The notes under the pieces are model-generated. The model was not told where the DNA came from. It did not search any database and saw only the letters and a program-made list of their open reading frames with translations. This document shows positions 33,901 to 46,225 of a DNA stretch of 64,000 nt, one piece after another. Position numbers and translations under genes: made by a program. This DNA is from Polydactylus sextarius (taxonomy: Eukaryota; Chordata; Actinopteri; Polynemidae), in assembly GCA_016801845.1 (NCBI GenBank), contig CM028925.1, forward strand, positions 930,001 to 994,000, given 5' to 3'. Positions within the stretch are counted from its first letter, which is position 1. Each line of letters begins with the position of its first letter.

Positions 33901-34141
33901 CCCTTCCCTCCTCCTCATCCACATCCCCGGTGAGGACACCTAACAGCCACTGAAACATCTGTTTATGTTTTGTCTACAGATAGATCATTTGGATTTTGGA
34001 AGGGCGGCACTAGAGAGGTGGGGAACGAGACATAATGATCCTTTGCTGTTTTGTAATCCCAAGCGCTCGAGTACTAAATCAGCTATTAACTCCAAACGGG
34101 AGATTTGAAACCTATCTGCTAAAAAAAAAAAAAAAAAAAAA
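33901..34141. repeat. Non-coding spacer ending in A21
   Basis: Unique-looking sequence ending in an A run at 34121-34141. Confidence 0.7.
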
Positions 34142-34739
34142 TTTGTAAAAAATAAACATTTCCCACACCATAAGCGCCTCAGATTGGCAACCGTGCCCTT
34201 TCTGGTGTATACGACCGCCCCGGCCGCCCCCTTCTTCCCCGGTGGTGGTACGGCGGCTCGGCCAAGCAGGCAGGAAGTGGAGGGGCCCCTGGTAGCGGCG
34301 GCGGCGGCACTGTCGACATCTGTCGTGGTTGGAGAGCTCAGTGCACAGGAAATGGGGTGTCACGGCGCGTGCTTGTTGGCCATTATCCTGGCATCCTAAT
34401 GAAGCATGGGCAGTTCGCAAAAGGGGGTCTCTGGATGGCATGTTGAATGCACGGATGGGCAGTGGCAGCACACACACACATACACACACACACACACACA
34501 CAGACGCCATCTCTTCGCCCTCACTCTCCCCTTCAACCCCCCTTTCCTCCTCCCTATTCCTGGTGCCTGTATCCCATCTGCCCGAGCCCCTGAACTGCAC
34601 CCAATGGGACGGAGGCTGGCGGGGAGCGCATGCGCCGTGCACCGGGCGTTTTCCTGCGACAGGCTGAGCGCGAGGCCATTAGGCATCTCGGCACGGCCGG
34701 CGTGTGATTGGAAACACACAGTGAACAAGTGTCCTCTCG
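34142..34739. repeat. GC-rich stretch and (CA)n
   Basis: 34200-34320 is GC-rich with short GGT and GGC repeats. A CA repeat lies at 34469-34502. Overlapping long frames on both strands here (up to 176 codons) arise from GC-rich composition and the CA repeat. Confidence 0.6.
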
Positions 34740-34990
34740 GCATGGATGCTGCCTCACGCTAGGAGAGCCGGGCTGCTGCGGCGCAACGCCATCAATATAC
34801 CTGGCCCTAATGGTCTTCGCACCACAGATCAAGTGGTGTTTGTCAGATTCCTGAAGGGCTTTAGGTGGCTGTTTATTGACACAACAAACAGAAAAGACTC
34901 CCCAGACTTCCACAGCATTTTCGGCGCAAGATGCCCCTGAGTGCACATAATCATACATCAAAATGGCAATTTATAGAAATCTATGGGAAG
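34740..34990. promoter_or_regulatory. Enhancer-like block (candidate CNE)
   Basis: Repeat-free sequence with CCATCAATATACC, CCCTAATGGTC, GTTTATTGACACAAC, a CATAATCATACATC patch and ATGGCAATTTATAG. TGTTTATTGAC (about 34869-34879) is a good forkhead-type site. Confidence 0.38.
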
Positions 34991-35479
34991 CTCTGTTTGG
35001 TAGAACAGAACTACTTTCACTTTATCATTCTGAAAAAAAAAAAAACTATTATCACTTAGTATTTGCTCCCGAGACAATTAAAAGGGTCAGGTGGGGGTCA
35101 AACTGGTGAAAATTACAGATATGAACCTGCTGCCATATGAGTTTAAGCCTTTATTGGTGTGGTTGTTTTGTTTGATCGGTGGTTGTTCATGGAAATGCTA
35201 GGAAAGATGAAAATTACAGACTGTAATAGGACACTCTTCAGTGGAGAGACATCTGTCTTTTACATTTGAAGAGCCAGAATCGGTGTATGTCAACTAGGGA
35301 AAAAAGGCAAAAGAAAAAGAAACATTTTTTTCGTTCAAGCACTGACATAAGAAACTTGAAAACAACAGATGAAAAGAGGTCGTTTTGGGATCAAAGGGAA
35401 CTATTTCTAAGACTTCACTCTCTGTTGATGCACTGCACTTTTGTCTCTGGGTGGAAATTTAATCAAAATGCATTAAAAT
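34991..35479. other. Non-coding block, nothing recognised
   Basis: Contains an A run near 35033-35044 and an A-rich tract near 35301-35325. No gene is supported. Confidence 0.5.
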
Positions 35480-36300
35480 AATATAGAATTTAAGGCTGTT
35501 AAGCAGTAATGTGCAGCCTGTTTCGTTTCTCTCCACACAAACGATCCCTCTCCAGGTAAAGAGTCTCTACTTACTTGCCTGCCCATAACTGTAATGGGCT
35601 AATGTGCCGAGTAAATGTAGCACTACAGCCCTGAGTGCTTCATCAATACGTCCGACTGATGCAGGACAGAAGGGGGATTATCACGAGCGCCAGATGCTAA
35701 GCCACTGAAACTGCACACAATCAATTAAGTCCTCTGTGCATACAGTAGCATCACATCACCGCTCAAGTTTATCCAGCAAGAAAAAAAAAAATTAAAAAAT
35801 CGCTCCGCTCACTTCCTAACGCGAGAAGGAAGTCTGATATCAGCTGGTTTGCATCTACAGCCTGCGACTCATCTGGAAATTATTTCTGCGTCTGCAGATT
35901 AAGAACGCAGATTGATGCTCTGATGAGGGTAATCAAGCAGGTCGCCAAGGTGCAAGTGATCAGGGGGAAGGTTTCATCCGCGTCTTAACGAGGCAAGACG
36001 TGAGGTGGACCAAGAAGCAAAAGTAAGCGTCGTCATGGGAAACGGTCACGAATCTAATGATTGTTGCCAGTCATGATCAAACACATTGATTGACTTCCTC
36101 TCAGGGAGATGTTAGCGGTTGATAATCATGTATTTTAACACCAGAGACCACCATTAGCATCCTGTTTCCTAACAATACTCAATTTATAATGCTTTTAACC
36201 ATGATCGCTGTCTTTCTTTGCCGCCAACGGAGTGGATTAAGTTACCTGAAGCTTTGGGCGACACTTCATAATGCTGCCATCCCAATAATGGAGTTACCAG
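35480..36300. promoter_or_regulatory. Enhancer-like segments (candidate CNE)
   Basis: 35480-35770 (GTTAAGCAGTAATGTGC, CTGTAATGGGCTAATGTG, CACAATCAATTAAGTCC) and 35820-36300 (GGAAATTATTTCTGCG, GATTAAGAACG, GTAATCAAGCAGG, CAATTTATAATGC) are separated by a 40-bp A-rich patch. The first segment is the more convincing. Confidence 0.38.
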
Positions 36301-37129
36301 GTCAGAAAACCTAAATCCTAAAGTTTAAAAAGTGTGGTGTGAAACACAGACCAGATCAAGTAGGACATTTCCAGGAACTAAACATCATTTAAAAGTTTTA
36401 GCCATTGTTACATTTGCAGCACAAAAGGTTAGACAACTCTTGGCAAATTAAGGTTTCAACTCTTCTGGACTACTAGGTCAACAGCTGTTAATGCTAATGC
36501 TAATGTTAGTGATGTGGTGATTGCAAAAACTTGGGATGAATTACTATAAAACGACTGTGGCGTCCATTTCAACTGGCCAAGAGGGTTTTATCATTTCAGT
36601 GTGACCTGCTCTTTTAGATTAATTTGCAAATGGACTCACTGAACAGTGATTGCAGAGCAGCCACGCGGGTTAAAACAAGTCCGCATCGACGTACAGACGG
36701 GGATCAGGTTTTGAGGGAGGTGCCCGATTGCTGTATGTTCTTTCCCTCGCAGATAAACGCCCGGCGGCTGATTTAACGCCTTAGACTACTGCAGCAGCAG
36801 CAGCACAGCAGACTCAGAGGGAGGAGAAAACATCTCAAAACGCCAAAGCACCTCATGATGGAGTGTGCTCATTTTTCACCTGCGACTGCCGCAGATCGCT
36901 TTATAACGATCCGATCTCTTTGTCAGACCCGGCAGAAAGAAGGATCGTCTACCTGGAGACAAACCGCCCCTCAATCCCCTGCAGCGCCTTCCAGTCCTGA
37001 CAGAGGAAGTAGGTAGTTAACCACATTACCTAACGTGTCGTGATGAATGCTGCAGCTCTCTGCGGGGGTTAAGGGTCAGGCAGCGCCCTCCCTCCCCGCC
37101 GAGAGGAAGACAGATGAGGTTGGGTACAG
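36301..37129. other. Non-coding block with GCTAAT cluster
   Basis: Unique-looking sequence with repeated TTAATGCTAATGCTAATG at about 36488-36505 and a CAG repeat of four to five units near 36790. No gene is supported. Confidence 0.5.
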
Positions 37130-37330
37130 CACCTCTCTAACTCAGCCTTGTTTTCTTTATGCCCAAAGCAATCTGATACCTGATTGGCTCTCAAAGGAGC
37201 GCGGGTTTGATGGCACATGATTAACGCCGGCCGCCGCAACACGACCCGACACCGTTACTGTAATTACTGGTCCGGCTCAGGCGGAGTTGAGCTAATTCTG
37301 CTCTAAAATGGGTATTAACTTAATAATATG
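37130..37330. promoter_or_regulatory. Enhancer-like block (candidate CNE)
   Basis: Repeat-free sequence containing CTGATACCTGATTGGC, CACATGATTAACGCC, TTACTGTAATTACTGG (near palindromic) and GGTATTAACTTAATAATATG. Confidence 0.38.
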
Positions 37331-38179
37331 GGGTGTGTTTCACACATTATGCTCATATCTACCACAGATAGCCATAAAGAAACAGTGATCCAACGTGTTT
37401 CCAGTTAATGGGAGGATTTGTCCATTTGTAGTTATTTCTTGTGGAACAGGAAACGAGATGTTTCAGGTTTCTGGTTTGTCTTTTCAATAAGTGGACGCAG
37501 ATGATGTCGGTGAAATTAGACAAAAGATTACGATTATAAAAGGTTAAGAGGGGACAAAAGCGATCACAGAGGAAAAGACTGCTCCACAAATCACAGGAGC
37601 TTCAGCAGCAACATGTGAATGGAAAGAAAAAAAAAAAAAAAAAATGGCTCTAACTGCTGGTGAGGAACGCTGAATCAGCATCAAACGTGTTACAAATGAC
37701 TTGAACGGTGGCTGGTGGTCGCCTCCCTCCCTCCCCCACCGCCTCGCTCCATCTCCTTAATGCTGGATACACTTTTACCTTACAGCTGCTATCAGCCTCG
37801 CCGCCTCATCCGTCACCGTGGAAAAAAAAAAAAACGCACGTGACCGCTGTTTTACCGTGACGCCCAGACGCTCCACGCGTCCACTGGAGCTTCTTGTTTC
37901 TGCGACTGCCCATAGATGTGGTCGATTTCTGTCACTTTCATTTGGTCCTTTTTTTGCATTTCTTGTGTTGGAAAATCACTTTTTACAGTGTGCCCTTGCT
38001 CAAACGGCCATGCTGTCAAAGCTCACAGACTCACCTCTCCTGACAGTGAATAACCATCCGGTACTTACGCTGCTTATCTGAGTATGTCGAACACTGGCGG
38101 CAGGGGTGGGGGGATAGAGAGGGAGAGAGAGCCCTTAATCTGCCTATAATCAAACCTGACAGTCACCTACAGCAAGGTG
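37331..38179. repeat. Non-coding block with A runs
   Basis: A runs lie near 37627-37644 and 37820-37833. There is a C/T-rich patch near 37725-37745. No gene is supported. Confidence 0.6.
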
Positions 38180-38400
38180 TGGTGCCACGCTGGGAACCAG
38201 TCAGTCGGGAGCTCTGATCAGCAGAGAGAAACTGCCAAAGCCATTAATATTAATCGTCCTAATCGGGCTGGAGAGCGGCGAAGTGATCCGAATGCGGCGG
38301 AAGGTAAAGCAGAGCACTGCGGGCGCCGGCTCGGCGGGCGAGCGCGCCGTGGTACATCAAGGTAACGCTTCGTCGTAACCCGCGGCGGTCTATTTGAAGT
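38180..38400. other. Short CpG-rich stretch
   Basis: CpG-dense sequence around 38265-38360 (CGGGCGCCGGCTCGGCGGGC core) preceded by CATTAATATTAATCG. It might be an orphan CpG island or a GC-rich enhancer. No transcription start elements were recognised. Confidence 0.35.
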
Positions 38401-38454
38401 AGGTGAAGGAAAACCAGGTTTTTGTTATTGTTAATTACGCTCTTTGTAGTGAGT

Positions 38455-39060
38455 CTAGACGAAGAGGCCTCCCCTCCTGTCTCATTCACTCTCCCTGCAT
38501 GTCTTCTTCTCCTTCCTTTCATTCCTCTTTAGGCTCCTACTTCTCCTCCTCCTTCTGCTTTTCCGCCTCTATTTTTCTTCCCTCATTTCAGCCTGATGCA
38601 TACATTTCCTCCCACAATCCTTTTCTTCCTCCTCTCCTTTTTTAATTATTCCTCATCTTCCCTCCCTGTTTTCTCCGTCTTGCATAACTTCATCCAGTTT
38701 TATACATTGTTTCTTCCTCCACAACTTTCTCCCCTCGGCCCTCGTTTCCTCTCTACTTTCTCTTCCTCAAATTAGGTTTCCTTTCCAACACCCCCCCCTT
38801 CCCCCCACCCGTCTCTGCCTCCATCCTTTCGTTGCCTGGCGCACCATCCATCTTTGTCCCCACTTTCTCCCTTTTTCAGCGCTAATTTGTCCTTTTTTTT
38901 TCCCTCCTAACTTCACTTTTCTTCTCTCGCCACCTCATCTTTGGTTTTCAAATTTTGTTTCTGTTTTCTTTTTTTACCCTTCCCTCTTCCTCGGTTCTTT
39001 CCCCTTCCTTCCTCTCCCTTCGTGTGCCCCATCTTCTTCCTCCACCAGGTCCATCTTTCT
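38455..39060. repeat. ~600-bp pyrimidine-rich tract
   Basis: Over most of 600 bp the plus strand is strongly C/T, with units such as CTTCCTCCTC, TTTCCTTTCC and TCTTCCTC, and only scattered purines. It could be a degenerated CT-type satellite or a polypurine-polypyrimidine tract able to form triplex DNA. Frames read here are artefacts. Confidence 0.8.
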
Positions 39061-39611
39061 CCCTGGGCTTCTCGACCCTGGCTTTGACAGAGGATCAGTG
39101 TCCTTCTCCCAGACTCCAGTTCCTCTCTGTGAGCGATGATCACAGCCGTTTACCCACCTGACAACCAACTTCTTCCCGACTTCCTTGACTCCTGTCTTGT
39201 CGCGGGTTCCATGAGCAAGTGCGCGGGCCTTATCTCGCCGCCGCCACACAGAGGATTACTTTACCAGAGGAGATGTAGTCGAGGATAAAGCTGTGCAGCT
39301 TTACCTCTCATTCTCCCAAAGCAAACACAACATCCAGGAACCACGTTAACAGCCATCTGATAGCACCTGACAAATACAAGTCTGCTTTGCTCCATTATTT
39401 CCCTGTCACTTAATGTTTTTCTTTCCTTCCTGTGAAGCAGAAACATGCAGGTGGGATAAACATTTGAAAAGGAGCAGCTCAGGCTGGCACTAATAATCAG
39501 GAATGAGAAAAGATCTGTGGCTGAGAAATGGCAGAAACTGGCTGTTGCAGCAAACAACCTGCAGGAAGCTTTTTCACCACGGCAGAGAGGAGGGAGAAGG
39601 AAATGGATAAA

Positions 39612-39613
<2 letters not shown>
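39061..39613. other. Non-coding block, nothing recognised
   Basis: Mixed-composition sequence with no simple repeat, element or coding frame of note. Confidence 0.5.

Positions 39614-39653
<40 letters not shown>
39614..39653. repeat. (GT)n microsatellite
   Basis: Twenty uninterrupted GT units. Confidence 0.97.
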
Positions 39654-39656
<3 letters not shown>

Positions 39657-41320
39657 AAAGTCCTACGCTCAGCAGCTTTGAGAGTCCAAGATGTGAAAAG
39701 TGACTGGTTGATTTATCACGGGGGAAACGGAGCCACAAAGTACAATTTTCTACCTTGGTCGCAAACAATAATTCATAATGATGTCGCCTCCTGATAGCAG
39801 CAGACCTTTGTGCCGTGTCGGTCCTCGAAAATGATCGTAATAAATGTCGGGACTTCGCAGGTAACTACTTTAAAAGCCATTAGAAGTAGTCGTGATGGAA
39901 GATACCGCGCTGACGCTTCATATGTTGTGATAACAACTTGGTTTTGCAGATAAAAGGCGAGAAAAATGAGCGGGCTGTTTTATTGTGAGGTTACAGGAGC
40001 TCAAGGACTATTACAGATAAACAGGTTATGTCAATTAAAATGGCTGCACAGAGTTGCTCAATAACCAGACACCTCCCGCTGCTGTCACAGTAGGGGGACT
40101 GTTTGTGTTCCTGTTACACGACACCGAAGTCCACATCAAACCCAAATCTCTACACCTTGCTCAAACTGGCAGATATTAACGCCGAAGGGAATGAGAAAAT
40201 GTACAACGTGCCATTTGGTAGCGCTGTCATGTCTCCCTGTTGACCTTTCAACTGGAAAAACTTAGATGGAGTACTCCGAGCAACAGTCATGCATCACAGT
40301 TTAATGGCGTGTCAGGAAAAGGCTCGGTGCTTCTTGTTGTTGCACATTTTTTATCGCCACATCGGCAGATTATGAGAGAGCTAATGAACTCTGTAGATCT
40401 GAGAGGGAAGGGGAAAAAAAAAAAAAAACAAAAACAAAACAAAAAAAAAAAAAAAAACACTGCTTTGCTTTTGTTCCAACTTTTCTCCGCTCTTGTTCAC
40501 TCTAAAAGTAGAGACTTTAAAACAAGCCCCATATTGAGGCAGGGAATCTAATACAAAAAACTAATACTTGTAAGAGCAAATAAGCAGGCGCAGATCTTTA
40601 TGTACACTCAGCTCTGAGAATATTGGATCTTAACGCGCTGCATGTCATCCGTTTTGCTCAGAGAACGCCTCATAAAAGCTGCAGTTGATGTGACTTTAAA
40701 AGTTCCCCGGGGGGGCGTGAGCGAAACTCTTTAAAGACTCTTTAATGCCACCGTCACAAATACTCACAAAGACTGTGGAATTAATAACAATGACTTTACC
40801 TACACTTTCAACTCCTTAATATACAACAAAATCTAATTACGCCCCGTGTTTCATTGCAGGAATGTAGAAAAAAACCTAGGAGGTACAGGTTTTACTTTCG
40901 CTCTAAAAGTTAACGACCAAGAGTCAATTATTTTATAAATCTAACAAACCTCATTTTAAAAATCATTCATCATTATTCATCAAGTTAAAAAAATATAGGA
41001 CTCGCAGGATTTGTATCTCTATAAAGATGCTATATGTTGTCTCTGCATCTGAACTTGGGGCTAGCAAGTTAGCACGCTCAAGTTTGATGCCGCTACACCT
41101 GTCCATAAACCGATGGTTATGCTAATGTTGGCTAAGTAGCATTAGCATAAACTAACACCAAATCTAATCAAACTGTGCCTCTCTCTGCATCCCTATCATC
41201 CAAACACATGCTAACTGGTTTGCTTCTGCACTTTGGGACGACCTCCAGTATTTAACAGAATCCCACATCGAGTGTCGATGTTTAAAAAAAAAAAAAAAAA
41301 AACGATAACGGACAAAGTGC
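39654..41320. repeat. Non-coding block with A-rich tracts
   Basis: An A-rich tract with AAAAC units lies at 40414-40457, an A run at about 41283-41301, and a cluster of GCTAGC/GTTAGC/GCTAAT words at 41060-41150. No gene is supported. Confidence 0.6.
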
Positions 41321-42009
41321 GTTTGTTTCATACTCCATCTCTATCGTCTCCCGCGTCTGCCAGTGTCATGTTCGTGTCCCAGTTTTGATGCTACGTCGGG
41401 GGAAGCATGGCTGAGAGCGACGCAGACACGGACACAGAGGTGTATGGGTAATGCGGCATGAGGCTGTCTGTCGTATCACATGTGCAGGACGTCGCCTGCG
41501 GGAGGGAGGAGAAGGAGAAGAGGTGGAGGAGAAAGGGGAGTGTGTAGCTCTGAGGAATCACAGTCCCTGTCGCCTCACTTCTCCCAAAGGGGGATGGGAT
41601 GGTGGTGGTGGGGGGACTGTGTGCTTTCCCCATCCGCCTGAGGTGTGTGTTGAGTGGGATGTGTGTGTGTGTGGGGGGGTGCAGCCTTGTAAGAACTGAA
41701 GGGCCCTGCAGGGACTTCAACTTCTGTTGTCCCCAGACCCAGAGCCATGTGCTGAGCTTGGCAGCCCCGTCCCTTCTGTGCCCGGCCTCAGGTCGCTCTG
41801 GGAGAGAGGGAAGTCATATATCCATCCTTGGTGAAGGAGAAGAGCTTCACTTTTCAAACATTAAGTGATTATGTCCTCAAAATGTGGAGCTATTTTTACA
41901 GCAGCAGTTTCTCCGCTACCTTGTACTGCGCTTTATAATCTGAAGTGAGTTTTAAGAGGAATATTTAATTAGGCATCGAAAGACTACTTTTTTTTTTTTT
42001 TTTTTTTTT
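41321..42009. repeat. Non-coding block ending in T22
   Basis: G-rich with GGT and GT patches near 41600-41680. A T run lies at 41988-42009. Overlapping frames on both strands show no domain. Confidence 0.6.
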
Positions 42010-42239
42010 CCACGCATGTGTCGGAGGTGTCCCACGGCTCCGTGGCCTCATTTTGCCCGACACCCATGCCACAGCAGTGACACATCATTATATGAGCGCA
42101 GGGAGGATCCTTCAGCCTTCCTCATTATCAACAACAGGAAATCTTCTTCCATTCACTCAGAGTGGAGAAGCGGTCTGACACAAACTTCTGCTAATTAAGA
42201 GCAGAGCAAGAGGTGTGAGGTGGACGCGGGGTTTTGTGG

Positions 42240-42277
<38 letters not shown>

Positions 42278-43486
42278 GATTAAAGAAATGAAAATAAATA
42301 AATAAATAAACAGCAAAAGGAGAGAGGCCTCTCATCCAATCAGAAGATACTTTTTTAAAAAATGATTTGATGCTCAAAGTTATGGCCGTTTAAAGGCACA
42401 GACGCAAAAGAACAACCGTTTATGACAACTACAAGTAGATTTTTCGAATTTTAGTTGAAGTCAGAAAAAAAAAAAAAAGAATAAATCAAGAGATGCAGAC
42501 AAAGGTCAGCACGTGAAGTTTTCCTTTCCCATTCAGAGACGCTGTTTACATGAGGTTGTTTTCGTCAGGAGGAAAGTTAAATCTGGTTGTTTTCCACTGC
42601 GGACAGACTCAGCAACCCAAACATGACAGACGATGATTTGTCCGGTTTGCTCAGATCTCAGTCTCTGGACTCAGGAGTTGATACGTGGCTTGTGCGACAG
42701 GTCCAAGTGTCTCTTGACTGCGCTCCAGCGAGAGATTAAACAAACCCGCGGCCCATCTCACATTCTGCATGACGTGGATTTTATTTTTTTCCCTTGCAGT
42801 TTTCACCAAAAGTTATTTCTACAAATTGTTACTCTGCTTTGATTTGATTTGGGATCACACTTCAGGATATTCTGCAGACCATCAGTTATGTTGTGAGTGG
42901 CGTCGTCGGCTCTTCAGATGGAGCGGTGAGGTAATGTCCTCTTCCTTGGACGAGCTTTCGCTCCTCACTCCAAGATAATACGAGCTCGGAGCCAACAATA
43001 CATTTTACTAGCAGCATGGAAGCATGTATGTGCTTTCCACTGCTGCCAGGAACACAGAGAGCAAGCAAACGAGATGGTGGAGAGAAGGAGGAAGAGACGG
43101 GGGAGGGAGGGAGGTGGTCATAAATGCAAGAGAGGGAGGACAATCCCATTGGCTCTGCTTTCATCAGATAGGTGGCACCGTGAGCTAATCCCCGGGCTTA
43201 GCTGCACGTCGCCCAGCACGGCACCCAGCCGCGTGTCGCCGGGGCCACCCTGGCAGATCTGGTGGGCCATGTGGCCGTCCCAGCATCCCCAGGGAGGTTC
43301 GCAATCCCGCCATGTTGCATTTACCTTCTGTGCAGGTGGCCTCGCTGGCCCCTGACTGGCTACCACCAGAGACGAAGTGGAAACTTTTCCGACGCTTTTT
43401 TGGCAACGGGAGTTTAAAAACTGTTTGTACTTTAAAACACGCGCGGACAAAGCGGCTCGATGTTTGTAAACTGCACATCACACGCG
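42010..43486. repeat. Non-coding block with (CA)n and (AAAT)n
   Basis: A CA repeat lies at 42244-42276, AAAT units at about 42291-42310, and an A run near 42464-42478. Sequence at 43150-43340 is GC-richer and complex, with open frames on both strands but no domain. Confidence 0.6.
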
Positions 43487-44220
43487 TTTTTTTTTTTTTT
43501 TTTTTTTTTCCGACGCGCTCTCGGAGTCTCCTGGCATCCTTCGCCGGGGTTAGAAAAACCCTGAATGTGATTCTTATCTTGAAGTGCAGACAGACAGGCG
43601 GCGAAACGATTTGGCCTCCAGAGTTCAGGCTTCTCTGTGGTGGAAGCTGCACTTTCCTGCACGTTGGCAGCTGCGAATAACAAACCGTCAACCGCTGCTC
43701 CACGTCTGCTGCTTCGGTTATAAACTCATCATCTGATCTTTTATATCCCTGCTGTCAAATACACGTACTTTGAACGTGATCTCTCACTGACAGGTGGTGT
43801 GCATAGTTTTTTTTTTTTTTTTTTTTTCTCATATTTTCCAGGATTAGACTCACAAAACAAACACTGCACGGTATGTGCATTTAATTTAATTTAATTTAAT
43901 TTAACTTGATTTAATGTTGTGTTTTTTTTTTTTTTTGATAACAAAATCGAATAAAAACACAAATTATTAAAAAGACTTTTTTCCTATTCATTTATTTGTT
44001 TGTTCATTTAATATTTACTTTCTAACTCACTAATTAATTCATCATTATTTTCATCTCATACATAACCATTTATTATTCATTTGATTGTTTAATTATTCAG
44101 TTATTTTTACATTAATTCGCTTGCTTACATACTTACTGACGTTTTAATGTGTAATTCTGTTTTATTTCTGTTACATTTTCTATACGTTACGATTTCGGGC
44201 TTTTATTTTTGTACTGTAAC
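43487..44220. repeat. T runs and (TTTAA)n pentanucleotide repeat
   Basis: T runs at 43487-43509, 43807-43827 and 43922-43936. A TTTAA pentanucleotide repeat of five units lies at about 43880-43905. 43980-44130 is very AT-rich, with TTCATTTATT-type words. Confidence 0.85.
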
Positions 44221-44426
44221 GGTTCATAGTCTGTGTGCGGCGTGTGTGTCAAACCTCCTCCTGTTGCCTGATTGTTAAACCTGCTGCTTGTTCCACTTGT
44301 TTCTACCGTTTCGCCCAAAATGTAAATGCAAACGTAAACATTACACCTACACAATACCCGTAATATTTCAGTTCGGTAATCCTCGATCAACAGGCCCCAC
44401 TGGGGGAAAACAGGCCTCTTCTGTGC

Positions 44427-44464
<38 letters not shown>

Positions 44465-45270
44465 GCAGCGGGCCAGTTCCTTCCTCAGTACCAAACACTG
44501 AGCCGAGTCGGTTGCTTAGTGGAAACAGACAAGCCAAATCGGCGCAGAGTGACCTATTTTGTTGCTGTGTGCCGCTGGGAGTGTGTTTTTCCCTAAACTA
44601 ACCCCTGCCTGCTTCGCTGCAGCTCGCATCTCTTTTCTCTCTCTCTCTCCTCCAAAAAAGCACGGGGGGGGGGGGTGGGAGTGGAGTGAGGGTGGGTTTG
44701 GGTTGGAGCGTCGGGGTGAAAGAAAAAAAAAAAAAAAAAAAAAAAAAAAGAAAGAGAAAATCGCCCAACAGTAGATGAACGGCCTCGACGCCACACCTAC
44801 TGATGTGGTCCGAGCTCTTCCCCTCTCTTCCCTTTTCGCTCCCCGCCCCTCTTCAGAGGCACCTAATTATGAAAACCCTGACTCATTTACATGGCTATGT
44901 TTGATCTAAATTACACTCCAAACCACACCAAATTAGGATCATCTGTGAATGTAAAACACTTTTTTTCCTCTTTCTGAACCACCCCCCCCACCACCACCAC
45001 CACCTCCACCCTCCTCTCCTCAGCCCGTTCTGTGTTCTTGCAGTGAGCTCTGCAGGGCACATGTTCAAATGATGAAGACGAGGTGGAGGGGGGGGGGGGG
45101 TGTTTCGGTTTTTTAACGTCCTCTGGAGACCCGAGCCCTGTCCCTCCTGCCGTCTGAGAAGGGACTGGAGTCGCCCACAATTATCCTAGGATCTGATCCG
45201 CACCCCCCACCCACCCATCCATCCCACGCCCCAAATTAGACCGAGCCTCCTCTGACTTTTCAGCCGTAAA
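44221..45270. repeat. Microsatellite-dense block
   Basis: GT repeat at 44430-44461, G12 at about 44664-44675, A27 at 44723-44749, a CCA patch near 44988-45005 and G13 at about 45088-45100. No gene is supported. Confidence 0.85.
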
Positions 45271-45410
45271 AGGCAGCACATTAATTACAATATGCCAATG
45301 GCTGGGCCAGGCTAATTGCAGGCACTTATTATGCATTCATGTTCTCGTAATGTACATCATCTTTTCTGTCTGACTCCAGCCTCACTCGGCTGTTTGTTTT
45401 ATTCCATTAT
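45271..45410. promoter_or_regulatory. Enhancer-like block (candidate CNE)
   Basis: Repeat-free sequence with CACATTAATTACAATATGCC, GGCTAATTGCAGGC and CTTATTATGCATTCATG. It is short but has a high density of TAATTA/TAATTG cores. Confidence 0.4.
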
Positions 45411-46225
45411 CAACGCCGCCGCTTTTTTTTTTTTTTTTTTTTTTTTCCTCCTTCAAATATCTTAAAGCTACGGTGGCCCCATTTGCCGATTGGTTTTCCG
45501 GGTGTTTAAAGTTGGATCAATTCAACAAACACAATTCGATTTGATTTGATGTTATTACGTCTCGTTCCCGCCTCCGGCTCTCTTACCTTCAAGTTTTTTT
45601 TAGACAAAACTAAGCTAAGTGTGTGAAATTAGTCAAATTAGCATTAATGCTAGCAGGGGCTAAGGCCTCATCAAGCTCGGCGTGTTTGTGTTGGAAGCTA
45701 AAAGTTTAGATTTAAACATTTCCTTGCTTGTCACTCCGGCTGCCATATTTGCAGACACAGCTCTGGTTATATTATGTTTTAGTGCTGCGGGCGCTGGAAG
45801 GAATCAACCTCGGGTAATTTTATTTTTTATTGCTGTTTTTTTTTTTTTTTTTTGACAGAGAAAACAAACTTTTTTTTCTTTTTTCTTTGTTTAAAAAGGA
45901 TCGGGGTTTGTTCTAATGAGACGAACTGGATAAAACAGATGCGGGTGAAAACTGGTGAACGTCTCTCCGATATCCTGCACACCCCCACCCCACCCTCCAA
46001 ATTGAAAGCAGACCGCGTTAAAGCTCCGTCAGCTCCACCTTCAGATCGCTGACAGTTGGTGGAGGTGACTGACAGGTGTTAGGACGCGGCGCGTGACCGC
46101 GAGTGGACAAGAGTGCGCGGCTAAATATATACCTGCGCCTCCAGAGTTCAGGCAGTTGCTTCTCGCCACCGTTTGGAGCCACCCGAGCGCCGAGTCGTCC
46201 GCTGTAGCCTTTTTTTTTTTTTTTT
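45411..46225. repeat. Non-coding block with three long T runs
   Basis: T runs lie at 45423-45446, about 45836-45853 and 46210-46225. A GCTAAG/TTAGC/GCTAGC-word cluster is at 45610-45665. No gene is supported. Confidence 0.7.

Noticed and set aside
34112..34642. 176-codon minus-strand open frame
   Set aside because: Runs through an A run and a CA repeat (poly-Phe and poly-Val/Cys), overlaps several frames on the other strand, and shows no domain.
42453..42466. AGTTGAAGTCAGAA, similar to Tc1/mariner fish transposon ends
   Set aside because: Fourteen bases run straight into poly-A. No further similarity and no partner inverted repeat nearby.
43185..43703. 172-codon minus-strand open frame
   Set aside because: Runs through the T run as poly-lysine, has competing long frames on both strands, and no domain is recognised.
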